Assembly (NCBI GenBank): GCA_043766915.1
Contig: JAYUHO010000100.1
Coordinates: 1 to 15,894, forward strand
DNA from: JANNAT01 sp043766915
Lineage (GTDB): Bacteria > Pseudomonadota > Alphaproteobacteria > Rhodobacterales > Rhodobacteraceae
Reading direction: 5' to 3'
Length of the DNA stretch: 15,894 nucleotides
Shown piece by piece: positions 1 through 6,862 of the stretch. Position numbers and translations under genes: made by a program. Numbering within the stretch: position 1 is the stretch's first letter; each line of letters starts with the position of its first letter. The notes below the pieces were generated by a model that ran no database searches, was not told where the DNA came from, and worked only from the letters and a program-made list of their open reading frames with translations.

Positions 1-133
1 CACGATGGAAGAGGTGAACGAGTCGGCGGTGAAATACCTGAACCGGCTGTCAGATTGGTTCTTTGTGGCAGGGCGCATCGCCAATAGTGACGGCAAGGAT
101 GATGTTCTTTGGGTGCCGGGGCTGACGCGTTAG
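1..133 (+). CDS. PduO-type cob(I)alamin adenosyltransferase, C-terminal fragment
   Basis: Only the last 43 codons are present, read in the frame beginning at base 2 and ending with TAG at 131-133. The visible peptide contains KYLNRLSDWFFVAGRIAN followed by DDVLWVPG. This matches the C-terminal helix and tail of PduO-type ATP:cob(I)alamin adenosyltransferases, where a YLNRLSDxLFVxAR motif is characteristic. The enzyme transfers the 5'-deoxyadenosyl group of ATP to cob(I)alamin to make adenosylcobalamin in the cytoplasm. The gene lies 147 nt before etfB on the same strand, so co-transcription is possible. Its product would serve ethylmalonyl-CoA and methylmalonyl-CoA mutases, which fits the mcd and etf genes here (inference). 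The start and the N-terminal ATP-binding motif are outside the window. Confidence 0.85.
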   Translation, partial: TMEEVNESAVKYLNRLSDWFFVAGRIANSDGKDDVLWVPGLTR

Positions 134-159
134 GCGTCTGACCCCGCAATTCGCAGCCA

Positions 160-189
160 AGACGCGACGTCTGGACGCGTTTGCGCGTC
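160..189 (+). repeat. two small hairpins between the adenosyltransferase gene and etfB
   Basis: AGACG (160-164) pairs with CGTCT (168-172) across 3 nt, and GACGCG (174-179) pairs with CGCGTC (184-189) across 4 nt, followed by GTATTTGG. They could form a weak terminator for the upstream gene or a processing site. There is no real T-run, so the role is uncertain. Confidence 0.3.
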
Positions 190-267
190 GTATTTGGTCT
201 GTCGGATTGGCAGCTTAACCGCTATCACGCTGGCAATGGTTTGTCTGGCCCCTGCTGGCCTGCATAT

Positions 268-272
268 AAGGA
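268..272 (+). promoter_or_regulatory. etfB ribosome binding site
   Basis: AAGGA sits 8 nt before the ATG at 281. It fixes the etfB start there. A longer reading from base 194 would add 29 residues that are not typical of EtfB. Confidence 0.75.
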
Positions 273-280
273 TTTACGCG

Positions 281-1042
281 ATGAAGGTCTTGGTGCCCGT
301 CAAACGTGTGATCGACTATAACGTGAAGGTCCGCGTCAAGGCGGATGGATCGGGTGTCGATCTGGCCAATGTGAAAATGTCGATGAACCCGTTTGATGAA
401 ATCGCGGTCGAAGAAGCGATCCGTCTGCGCGAAAAAGGCATCGCATCCGAAGTGATCGTGGTGTCAATCGGCGTCAAACAATCGCAAGAAACCCTGCGCA
501 CCGCCCTTGCGATGGGTGCCGACCGCGCCATCCTGATTGAGGCCACCGACAACGTCAGCACCGATATCGAACCCCTCGCCGTGGCCAAACTGCTGGCCGC
601 CGTCGTGCGCGAAGAGGCCCCCGGTCTGGTTCTGTGCGGCAAACAGGCCATCGACAACGACATGAACGCCACCGGGCAAATGCTGGCGGCTCTGTTGGGA
701 TGGTCGCAGGCAACCTTTGCGTCGGAACTGACCGTGACCGCCGATACCGCGACAGTCACGCGCGAAGTCGATGGCGGCTTGCAGATCATCACCGTCAAGA
801 TGCCTGCAATCGTGACGGTTGACTTGCGGCTGAATGATCCCCGCTATGCCAGCTTGCCCAATATCATGAAGGCCAAAGCCAAACCGATGGCGATGAAAAC
901 CCCTGCCGATTACGGGGTCGACGTGGCACCCCGGCTGTCAATTTTGAAAACCGTGGAGCCGGCAGGGCGCAAAGCGGGTGTCAAGGTTGCCTCGGTCGCC
1001 GAACTGATTGCGAAACTTAAAGACGAAGCGGGGGTGATCTGA
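281..1042 (+). CDS. etfB: electron transfer flavoprotein, beta subunit
   Basis: This is the 253-residue beta subunit of the soluble ETF heterodimer, which takes electrons from acyl-CoA dehydrogenases and passes them to ETF:ubiquinone oxidoreductase. The N-terminus MKVLVPVKRVIDYNVKVRV and the segment MNPFDEIAVEEAIRLREKG (about residues 35-53) are typical of group I EtfB. Residues about 182-201 (LRLNDPRYASLPNIMKAKAK) form the recognition loop that docks onto the dehydrogenase. Length and start match the family. The stop TGA overlaps the etfA ATG by one base (1042), which implies translational coupling and equal synthesis of the two subunits. The likely partner dehydrogenase in this window is the methylsuccinyl-CoA dehydrogenase at 11401 (inference). 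Confidence 0.96.
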   Translation: MKVLVPVKRVIDYNVKVRVKADGSGVDLANVKMSMNPFDEIAVEEAIRLREKGIASEVIVVSIGVKQSQETLRTALAMGADRAILIEATDNVSTDIEPLAVAKLLAAVVREEAPGLVLCGKQAIDNDMNATGQMLAALLGWSQATFASELTVTADTATVTREVDGGLQIITVKMPAIVTVDLRLNDPRYASLPNIMKAKAKPMAMKTPADYGVDVAPRLSILKTVEPAGRKAGVKVASVAELIAKLKDEAGVI

Positions 1043-1968
1043 TGGCTGTTCTTCTTCTTGCCGATGTGATCGACGGCGCACTTGCAACCGATCAGGTGGC
1101 CAAGACCCTGACTGCGGTCAAATCGCTGGGCCCGGTGACGGTGTTGGTGGCTGGCACGGGCGGTGATGCCGCTGCCGCCGAAGCCGCAACCCTGTCGGGA
1201 GTGGCGCGCGTGCTGTTCGCCGATGACCACGCCTATTGCCATGCGATGGCAGAGCCGACTGCGGCGCTGATCCAGACTTTGGCCGGCGATTTCAGCCATA
1301 TCGTTGCCCCGTCGGGCGCGTTTTCCAAATCGGTGCTGCCCCGCGTTGCGGCGTTGCTGGACGTTATGGTGATTTCCGAAGTGCTTGCCGTGATCGACGC
1401 CGATACGTTTGAACGCCCGATCTATGCGGGAAATGCCATCCAGACGGTGAAATCGACGGATGGCAAAAAGGTGATGACGATCCGCACCGCCACGTTTGAT
1501 GCGGCGGGCAAAGGCGGCAGCGCCTCGGTCGAAAAAATCGCAACTGCGGCGGAGGGCGGGTTGTCGGCATGGGTCGCGGATAAGGTCGCGTCAAGTGATC
1601 GCCCGGAACTGACATCAGCCGGCATCGTCGTATCGGGCGGGCGCGGCGTTGGATCGCTGGCGGATTTTGCGCTGATCGAACAACTGGCAGACAAGCTGAA
1701 CGCAGCCGTCGGGGCCAGCCGCGCCGCAGTGGACAGCGGGTATGCCCCGAATGATTGGCAGGTTGGTCAAACCGGCAAAGTGGTTGCGCCAAACCTGTAC
1801 ATCGCCGTCGGAATTTCAGGTGCCATCCAGCATCTGGCGGGCATGAAGGATTCCAAAGTAATCGTCGCTATCAACAAAGATGAAGATGCCCCGATTTTTC
1901 AGGTGGCCGACTATGGCCTTGTCGCAGATCTGTTCGTTGCCGTGCCGGAACTGATCGAAAAGCTGTAA
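1042..1968 (+). CDS. etfA: electron transfer flavoprotein, alpha subunit
   Basis: This 308-residue protein is the FAD-binding alpha subunit of ETF. The N-terminal half (about 1-185) is the ETF alpha/beta domain. The C-terminal domain (about 190-308) carries the FAD-site motifs: VVSGGRGVGS (197-205), GASRAAVDSGYAPNDWQVGQ (224-243), TGKVVAPNLYIAVGISGAIQH (244-264) and NKDEDAPIFQVADYGLVAD (278-296). The length is normal for bacterial EtfA and all usual blocks are present. It starts at an ATG that overlaps the etfB stop, and translation ends at TAA (1966-1968), 17 nt before a strong intrinsic terminator. ETF links fatty-acid, branched-chain and methylsuccinyl-CoA oxidation to the quinone pool. 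Confidence 0.96.
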   Translation: MAVLLLADVIDGALATDQVAKTLTAVKSLGPVTVLVAGTGGDAAAAEAATLSGVARVLFADDHAYCHAMAEPTAALIQTLAGDFSHIVAPSGAFSKSVLPRVAALLDVMVISEVLAVIDADTFERPIYAGNAIQTVKSTDGKKVMTIRTATFDAAGKGGSASVEKIATAAEGGLSAWVADKVASSDRPELTSAGIVVSGGRGVGSLADFALIEQLADKLNAAVGASRAAVDSGYAPNDWQVGQTGKVVAPNLYIAVGISGAIQHLAGMKDSKVIVAINKDEDAPIFQVADYGLVADLFVAVPELIEKL

Positions 1969-1985
1969 TCCACTGTGAAAAACTG

Positions 1986-2018
1986 GAAAAAGGGCGCCCA
2001 GATCCGGCGCCCTTTTTC
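1986..2018. terminator. bidirectional intrinsic terminator between etfA and the convergent gene
   Basis: A perfect 13-bp inverted repeat has arms GAAAAAGGGCGCC (1986-1998) and GGCGCCCTTTTTC (2006-2018) with a 7-nt loop. The GC stem is followed by T5 on both strands, so it can stop transcription of etfBA from the left and of the minus-strand gene from the right. It lies exactly between the two convergent stop codons. Confidence 0.93.
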
Positions 2019-2020
2019 AT

Positions 2021-2848
2021 TTACAGCAACTGATGGATCAGTGGCAGCAAGGCCTCGGCCACTTCCCGATGCACCAGTGGCCCCGGCACAGTTGCCGCCG
2101 CTGGGGCATCCAGCGGCCCAAAAACCATCCCCTCCACCCCTTGCGCCCGCGCCTGCGCACTGCTGATCACCTGCACATATCCTGTGGCACTGGGCCGAAT
2201 GACTGCGACCATTTCGGCATCCACCAGCAGCGGATTGCGCGCCAACTCGACCTGTCGTGTGGGCGACGGTGGGGCCACATCCGCCATCCACAGCAATATC
2301 GTCGGCCCCGCCAGCCGCGCCAGCAGCAGCTTCATCCGCACCACCCAGGCCGCGCGCAACTCTTCGGCCACCACCTCAAACCGTTCGGCAGAACTGTGCT
2401 GCAGCGCCTGCAACATGTGGCGGGTAAAGTTGAACTCGGTAAAATCCACCCGCGGAAAGATCGCGCGCAACAGCGGCGTCGCCCCCAGAAACCGATCGTT
2501 CCGGCGCGGATGCACCGCGTAATAGCGGTTCGAAAGGTTCTGCGCGCCCAGCAATTGCACCACGGTAACGCAGGCCTGTGCGGCAATCGCCGTGATCGAC
2601 TCTTCATTCAGAAACACATCCGGACCCGCATTCATACAGCCCAGATTGGCAACCGGCAGCCCCAGATCGCGTTCAATCAGATCGGGAAACGGATCTTGCA
2701 CGAACTTGCCATACGTCTCAGACCCGCCCAAAACGGCCACATAGGCCCGTTCAATATCCCGACGTGGCCCGCGAAACAGCAACCGCGAGCTGCCATACCG
2801 GCACGGAAAATAGTCCAGCGCCCCATCGCCTGGAAAAATATAAGCCAT
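2021..2848 (-). CDS. conserved hypothetical protein, probable DUF6473 family, SGNH-hydrolase-like
   Basis: A 275-residue protein without signal peptide or membrane segment. From memory it resembles the DUF6473 proteins common in Rhodobacteraceae, which begin MAY-x-PGDGALDYFPCRYG. I chose the ATG at 2848-2846 for that reason; an ATG 15 nt upstream is also possible and neither has a clear ribosome site. Visible features are VAVLGGSETYGKFV (about 38-51), where GGSET resembles the block I nucleophile motif of SGNH esterases. NLGCMNAGPDVFLNE (about 68-82) has a block II/III-like Gly-Asn arrangement. VQLLGAQNLSNRYY follows at about 97-110, and a late LVHREVAEALLPL segment could supply His. A sulfotransferase- or esterase-like role in envelope modification is possible but unproven. 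It is convergent to etfA and divergent from hbd. Confidence 0.7.
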   Translation of the reverse strand: MAYIFPGDGALDYFPCRYGSSRLLFRGPRRDIERAYVAVLGGSETYGKFVQDPFPDLIERDLGLPVANLGCMNAGPDVFLNEESITAIAAQACVTVVQLLGAQNLSNRYYAVHPRRNDRFLGATPLLRAIFPRVDFTEFNFTRHMLQALQHSSAERFEVVAEELRAAWVVRMKLLLARLAGPTILLWMADVAPPSPTRQVELARNPLLVDAEMVAVIRPSATGYVQVISSAQARAQGVEGMVFGPLDAPAAATVPGPLVHREVAEALLPLIHQLL

Positions 2849-3008
2849 AACACCCACCCACATTTAGTCACACCCAACGTCAGCCTGCCGCACCGACCTT
2901 TCCAATTCCCTAAATTCGGGATTTGCCACAAATCACAGGTATATTTCCGCACGCCCACCGGGGTTGCGCCAGCGCGGGATGCCTGCTTATGGTGCGGCCA
3001 CTTGGTGC

Positions 3009-3014
3009 AGGGGA
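3009..3014 (+). promoter_or_regulatory. hbd ribosome binding site
   Basis: AGGGGA lies 7 nt upstream of the ATG at 3022. This supports that start over a longer in-frame reading from 2923, whose first 33 residues lack family similarity. Confidence 0.55.
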
Positions 3015-3021
3015 TATCGGC

Positions 3022-3897
3022 ATGACAATCCAATTGGTGGGCATCGTGGGCGCGGGCCAGATGGGCAGCGGCATCGCCCATGTCTTTGCCATGGCGGGCT
3101 ATGACGTGCTGCTGAATGACGTGCAGGCTGACAGTCTGGCCGGGGCACTGGCCTTGATTGACCGCAATCTGGAACGGCAAGTGTCCAAAGGCAAAACCAC
3201 CGTCGCCGAAAAATCCGCCGCCCTTGTGCGCATCCGCACGACCCTTAATCTTGCTGATCTGGGGGCAACCGATCTGGTGATCGAGGCGGCAACCGAACGC
3301 GAAGAGGTCAAACAGGCGATTTTTGACGGACTGAAACCGCACCTGAAACCGCATACGATTCTAACGACCAACACCTCGTCTATTTCGATCACCCGGTTGG
3401 CCAGCCGCACCGACAGGCCGGAAAAATTCATGGGGTTCCACTTTATGAACCCCGTTCCGGTGATGCAGCTGGTGGAATTGATCCGGGGCATCGCCACCGA
3501 TGCCGAAACCTACCAAACCTTGCTGGCCGTCGTGGAACGGCTGGGTAAAACCGCTGCCAGCGCCGAGGATTTTCCGGCCTTTATCGTCAACCGCATCCTG
3601 ATGCCGATGATCAATGAAGCGGTTTATACGCTGTATGAAGGCGTAGGGTCGGTCAAATCCATTGACGAGTCGCTGAAACTTGGGGCCAATCATCCGATGG
3701 GGCCGCTGGAACTGGCGGATTTCATCGGGCTGGATACCTGCCTTGCCATCATGAATGTGCTGCATGACGGCTTGGGCGACAGCAAATATCGGCCCTGTCC
3801 ATTGCTGGCAAAATATGTCGAAGCGGGCTGGTTGGGTCGCAAAACCAAGCGCGGATTTTACGACTATCGCGGCGATGTGCCGGTGCCGACCAGGTAG
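3022..3897 (+). CDS. hbd: 3-hydroxybutyryl-CoA dehydrogenase (3-hydroxyacyl-CoA dehydrogenase family)
   Basis: A 291-residue cytoplasmic enzyme that interconverts (S)-3-hydroxybutyryl-CoA and acetoacetyl-CoA with NAD(P). The N-terminal Rossmann domain has VGIVGAGQMGSGIAHVFAMAGYDV (6-29), with the GxGxxG loop at 10-15, and VIEAATE (86-92). Catalytic residues expected for the family are visible: Ser119 in TNTSS, His140 in MGFHFMNPVP, Glu152 in QLVELIRG and Asn190 in FIVNRILMPMINEA. The C-terminal dimerisation domain includes LGANHPMGPLELADFIGLD (220-238) and ends with GRKTKRGFYDY (272-282). The length is that of a stand-alone HBD, with no hydratase domain. It is divergent from the DUF6473-like gene and convergent with the acyltransferase gene. 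It could act in butyrate/PHB turnover or beta-oxidation; the (R)-specific PhaB route would be a different enzyme. Confidence 0.93.
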   Translation: MTIQLVGIVGAGQMGSGIAHVFAMAGYDVLLNDVQADSLAGALALIDRNLERQVSKGKTTVAEKSAALVRIRTTLNLADLGATDLVIEAATEREEVKQAIFDGLKPHLKPHTILTTNTSSISITRLASRTDRPEKFMGFHFMNPVPVMQLVELIRGIATDAETYQTLLAVVERLGKTAASAEDFPAFIVNRILMPMINEAVYTLYEGVGSVKSIDESLKLGANHPMGPLELADFIGLDTCLAIMNVLHDGLGDSKYRPCPLLAKYVEAGWLGRKTKRGFYDYRGDVPVPTR

Positions 3898-3925
3898 GCT
3901 CGGCGCGCCCGAAGGCACAGCCTAC
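3894..3925. terminator. possible shared 3' hairpin of two convergent genes
   Basis: GTAGGCT (3894-3900) pairs with AGCCTAC (3919-3925). A small GCC-CGAA-GGC hairpin (3907-3916) can form inside. The TAG stop of hbd (3895-3897) and the TAG stop of the minus-strand acyltransferase (3922-3924) lie in opposite arms. No T-run follows on either strand, so termination efficiency is doubtful. Confidence 0.4.
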
Positions 3926-4803
3926 TTGCCCAAATCCAGCACATGCTGGCGCAGCCAGGCCAGAAACCCGCGCGGGTTGCCTTCCCATTTGTCCAGCTCG
4001 GTGGCCGCAATCGGCAGGCCGATAAAGGGCCGCTGCGGTTTGAACAGCGCCCGCTTGATTTCATAAAGCAACAAGCCCTGCCGCAGCGTGGCCGACAAAC
4101 GGTTCGCAATCTGATAGGTCCGCGAATTGCGCCCGGTAAAGTGGATCGGCACAATCGTGGCACCCGACCTTTGGATCATCTTATGGGTAAAGACGTTCCA
4201 TTCGGCCTCTATTGCCGGGCCAAACCACGTTTCCGAACAGGCCACTTTGCCCGCAGGAAAGACGATGATGACCCCGCCATTTTTCAGATGCTCCATCGTC
4301 AGCGCGCGCATTTCCAGCCCCAACTCGCGGGAGTTTTCTTCATGTGGAAACGGCACCGGTATCATGAATTCCGCCACTTCGGGAATGCCGGTCAGCAGTG
4401 ATCGCGTCAGAATTTTAAAATCCGGACGTACCCGGTTCACCATTTCTGCCATCACCATCCCGTCCACCAGCCCGTGCGGATGGTTGGCCACCACAACCAG
4501 TGGGCCAGTGGCCGGGATACGCGCCACTTCTTCGGCGGGCGTATCGATGCGAATGCCCATCTGACGGATCGCCTTGGGCCAGAACGGCGAGCCGAACGGC
4601 GCGCCAGAGCGTTCAAAATCGCGGATCAACCGCAGCAGCGTCACCTTGGCCGTCAGCCATTCAATGGTGCGGATCGCCCCTGCCTTGAACGGATTGGTGA
4701 AGGTGCCGGCATAAGACAGCCGCTGCATGTCATATTTACGCGACGCAGACGGGCCACCGTCTACGGGTAAAATCGCATCATTTGTTTGGGGCGTGTCGAT
4801 CAC
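3922..4803 (-). CDS. lysophospholipid acyltransferase-like protein (PlsC superfamily)
   Basis: A 293-residue protein of the glycerol-3-phosphate/lysophospholipid acyltransferase superfamily. It carries the acyltransferase motif NHPHGLVDG (107-115), a His-x5-Asp variant of the usual HX4D also found in hemolysin-like/OlsA-like members. The motif III-like VFPAGKVA (181-188) and the motif IV-like IVPIHFTGRNS (217-227) follow. Hydrophobic stretches around 100-106 and 177-184 suggest a peripheral inner-membrane enzyme using acyl-CoA or acyl-ACP. The start is a GTG (4803-4801) with AGGAAGG about 10 nt upstream. The gene begins 30 nt after the ptsH stop on the same strand, so it may be the last gene of the chvI operon (inference). 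The acceptor lipid (lyso-PA, lyso-ornithine lipid or another) cannot be decided from sequence. Confidence 0.82.
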   Translation of the reverse strand: MIDTPQTNDAILPVDGGPSASRKYDMQRLSYAGTFTNPFKAGAIRTIEWLTAKVTLLRLIRDFERSGAPFGSPFWPKAIRQMGIRIDTPAEEVARIPATGPLVVVANHPHGLVDGMVMAEMVNRVRPDFKILTRSLLTGIPEVAEFMIPVPFPHEENSRELGLEMRALTMEHLKNGGVIIVFPAGKVACSETWFGPAIEAEWNVFTHKMIQRSGATIVPIHFTGRNSRTYQIANRLSATLRQGLLLYEIKRALFKPQRPFIGLPIAATELDKWEGNPRGFLAWLRQHVLDLGK

Positions 4804-4833
4804 GAAGCGTCAGCCTTCCTCGTCAGTCTGGCC

Positions 4834-5103
4834 TTAATACTCTTCTCCGAAGCGATTGGCCACCAGCGCCTGTAGGGCAGCCCCCAAGTCCGCCGCTTGC
4901 GCACCACTGGTTATCACGTCGATAGAGGTTCCGCGCGAGGCTGCCAACATCAAAAGTCCCATGATCGAGTCGCCAGACACCGTCATGCCGTCTTTGGTCA
5001 CCTCGGCCATGGCATCATGCGCCTCAACCACTTCGACGAATTTGGCCGATGCGCGGGCATGCAGGCCCTTTTCATTGATGATCAGAAAGCTGTGACTGCC
5101 CAT
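4834..5103 (-). CDS. ptsH: phosphocarrier protein HPr
   Basis: An 89-residue HPr. The active-site motif GLHARASAKF places the phosphoacceptor His at residue 15, and the regulatory site GDSIMGLLML places Ser at residue 46. Both are the canonical positions, so the protein can be phosphorylated by EI on His and by HprK on Ser. The ATG (5103-5101) is one base after the stop of the EIIA gene, so the two are translationally coupled. No sugar-specific EIIB/EIIC permease lies nearby, and HprK is encoded in the same operon. HPr here is therefore most likely a regulatory phosphorelay component rather than a sugar uptake protein. An upstream in-frame start at 5154 would overlap the EIIA gene and add 17 atypical residues. 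Confidence 0.94.
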   Translation of the reverse strand: MGSHSFLIINEKGLHARASAKFVEVVEAHDAMAEVTKDGMTVSGDSIMGLLMLAASRGTSIDVITSGAQAADLGAALQALVANRFGEEY

Positions 5104-5104
5104 C

Positions 5105-5500
5105 TCAGGCCCCTCCGCCCAAATCCAGGCTGTTGATGTATTTGCGCCCCGCATCTAGCGCGGCGGCCACGGCCTCGGCCACAGGTAAATCGCGTGACTT
5201 GGCCAGCTTGATCAACATCGGCAGATTTGCGCCATAGATTATGCGCCGATCAGGGCCCGCACAGGCCATCAGTGACAGGTTCGATGGCGATCCGCCGAAC
5301 ATGTCGGTCACGACAACAACGCCGGTGCCCTGATCAACCTGATCGGCGGCGAGGCAAATTTCGGCTTGCTTGTCGGCGCGGTTATGATCTTCGGCAATCG
5401 AAATTGCCCGCACCGCCGTCTGCGGCCCGACAACATGCTCGACCGCCGCAAGATACTCACGCGCAAGCCCGCCATGTGCAACGATCACAATACCGATCAA
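5105..5500 (-). CDS. PTS mannose-family EIIA component, TTG start
   Basis: A 131-residue EIIA(Man)-fold protein. The N-terminus (M)IGIVIVAHGGLAREYL puts the phosphorylatable His at residue 9, matching His10 of E. coli ManX. VVVVTDMFGGSPSNLSL (61-77) and IIYGANLPMLIKLA (87-100) are family hallmarks. No ATG fits the conserved N-terminus. The best start is a TTG at 5500-5498, 7 nt after the rapZ stop. A longer reading from 5653 runs through rapZ in another frame and adds unrelated sequence. It accepts phosphate from HPr and, with no EIIB/EIIC partner here, is probably regulatory. In Brucella and related bacteria the comparable protein belongs to an incomplete PTS. The gene is coupled to ptsH. 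Confidence 0.9.
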   Translation of the reverse strand: MIGIVIVAHGGLAREYLAAVEHVVGPQTAVRAISIAEDHNRADKQAEICLAADQVDQGTGVVVVTDMFGGSPSNLSLMACAGPDRRIIYGANLPMLIKLAKSRDLPVAEAVAAALDAGRKYINSLDLGGGA

Positions 5501-5507
5501 CCGCGTG

Positions 5508-6434
5508 TCATCCCGATGCCAGGCCGGGCGATGCTGCCGCGCGGCGTTCCAATTCACGATGACGTTTTGACACTGGCCAGCCGGTTTCTGCAAGCACATT
5601 GCCAAGTTTTTCTGCAACTGCAACCGAACGGTGTTGCCCTCCGGTGCAGCCAAAGCCGATTGCCAGATGCGCCTTGCCCTCTTCCAGTTGCGCAGGCAGC
5701 AGCATCAGCACAAGGTCTTGCAACTTCTGGAAGAATTCAGCGAACCGCGGGTCTTTTTCGATAAAGGCGCTTACCGCTCGATCGCGGCCATCCAGTTCCC
5801 GCAGCCCCGCCTGCCAATGGGGGTTGGCCAGAAACCGGCAGTCAAACACCATGTCCAATCCGCGCGGCAGCCCGCGTTTATAGCTGAAGGACTGCACCGA
5901 AACAGCCATGGGCGAGGCTGCACGGCGATCAAACCACTGGCCGATTTCCGCCTTCAGATCATGGGGCGACATCTCGGAGGTATCAATAAGGTGGTCTGCC
6001 CGCGCCCGGATCGGGGCCAGCAGATCAATCTCACGCGCGATACCTTCGGTGGGGGTTTCCAGCGGTGCCAACGGGTGCCGCCTGCGGGTTTGCGAATAGC
6101 GGCGGATCAGTTCAGACACCGCGCAATCAATATAGATCAGTTCCAGGTTGATGCGCGGATCACGGGTTAGCGTGTCAACCAATTCGATCAGTGTGGTGGT
6201 GTTGAAATCACGATTGCGCACATCCAGCCCCAGCGCGATGGGGCGCAACAACGGCGGGCCATCCACGAGGCGCGGCACCAGTCTGAGCGGCAGATTGTCG
6301 ATCACCTCAAACCCCAGATCTTCCAACGCATGAATCGCCGTAGACCGCCCTGCCCCCGACGGGCCGGTGATCAGCACCAGATGGTGTTCTAGAACCGGAT
6401 CGACACCGATCTGCATTGCCACTTTGCCCGTCAT
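5508..6434 (-). CDS. rapZ: RapZ-like nucleotide-binding protein (YvcJ/YhbJ family)
   Basis: A 308-residue P-loop protein. The Walker A motif GPSGAGRST is at 24-32, followed by ALEDLGFEVIDNLPLRLVP (36-54). The C-terminal domain has SFSYKRGLPRGLDMVFDCRF (182-201), NPHW (204-207) and the hallmark GFGCTGGQHRSVAVAEKL (260-277). In E. coli RapZ binds GlcN6P and guides the sRNA GlmZ to RNase E. GlmZ is not known in this group, so the target here is open. The ATG overlaps the hprK stop as ATGA (6431-6434), and the EIIA start follows 7 nt after the TGA. Location between HprK and EIIA is conserved in alphaproteobacteria and suggests a link to PTS signalling. Confidence 0.93.
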   Translation of the reverse strand: MTGKVAMQIGVDPVLEHHLVLITGPSGAGRSTAIHALEDLGFEVIDNLPLRLVPRLVDGPPLLRPIALGLDVRNRDFNTTTLIELVDTLTRDPRINLELIYIDCAVSELIRRYSQTRRRHPLAPLETPTEGIAREIDLLAPIRARADHLIDTSEMSPHDLKAEIGQWFDRRAASPMAVSVQSFSYKRGLPRGLDMVFDCRFLANPHWQAGLRELDGRDRAVSAFIEKDPRFAEFFQKLQDLVLMLLPAQLEEGKAHLAIGFGCTGGQHRSVAVAEKLGNVLAETGWPVSKRHRELERRAAASPGLASG

Positions 6435-6862
6435 TCCTGGCGATGTCCCTGAAGATAACAGAACACTGCGGCGCTGAAATGGCCACTGATTGGGCCAAGA
6501 ACAAGGTCAACGGTGATCCCCGCCACCGAAACGTGACGTCGCGGCGGCAAGCGATCTGTTTCTGCCTGGCCCAGATCAACCACCAGCACCACGGCCGCCT
6601 CGGGCAGAGCAGCCATGCGCAGAATACCAATGCCGCGCGCCTCTATCAATCCCAAGATTGCAGCGGGGCAGCGGGCGATTGCCCGGCCATTTTCGGCGCT
6701 GATTTCTGTGCGATCATCTGCCACCAGATCAGCACCCAGCGCCATCAGCTGTAACGCCAAGGCAGACTTGCCCGCCCCGGACGGGCCAAGGATCAACACA
6801 GCTTTGTTTTGAACGGCAACGCAGCTTGCATGCAGGATCAACCTTTCCTGCGGCGCGGTCAC
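6431..6862 (-). CDS. hprK: HPr kinase/phosphorylase, short alphaproteobacterial form
   Basis: A 143-residue protein containing only the catalytic domain of HPr kinase/phosphorylase. Bacillus-type enzymes have about 310 residues with an extra N-terminal domain. Visible motifs are LHASCVAV (10-17), Walker A LILGPSGAGKSALALQLM (23-40), LVADDRT (46-52) with the acidic catalytic pair, and the HprK signature EARGIGILR (74-82). It phosphorylates and dephosphorylates Ser46 of HPr in response to energy and metabolite status. The start is a GTG (6862-6860) that overlaps the chvG stop as GTGA. The stop overlaps rapZ as ATGA. Short length is normal for this clade, so this is not a truncation. Confidence 0.93.
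   Translation of the reverse strand: MTAPQERLILHASCVAVQNKAVLILGPSGAGKSALALQLMALGADLVADDRTEISAENGRAIARCPAAILGLIEARGIGILRMAALPEAAVVLVVDLGQAETDRLPPRRHVSVAGITVDLVLGPISGHFSAAVFCYLQGHRQE

Noticed and set aside
265..270. TATAAG as a -10 box with TTGTCT (241-246) as -35 for etfB
   Set aside because: The box overlaps the ribosome site and would put the transcript start almost at the ATG. Possible but unconvincing.
194..280. Longer etfB product starting at base 194
   Set aside because: The extra 29 residues are hydrophobic and not typical of EtfB, and AAGGA at 268-272 is correctly spaced for the ATG at 281.
2940..2945. TATATT as a -10 box for hbd
   Set aside because: A good hexamer, but no acceptable -35 at 16-18 bp spacing was found.
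2033..3025. 330-residue + strand frame across the DUF6473-like gene
   Set aside because: Its composition is rich in His, Gln, Arg and Pro, typical of the antisense of a GC-rich gene. The minus-strand frame has recognisable motifs and fits the terminator.
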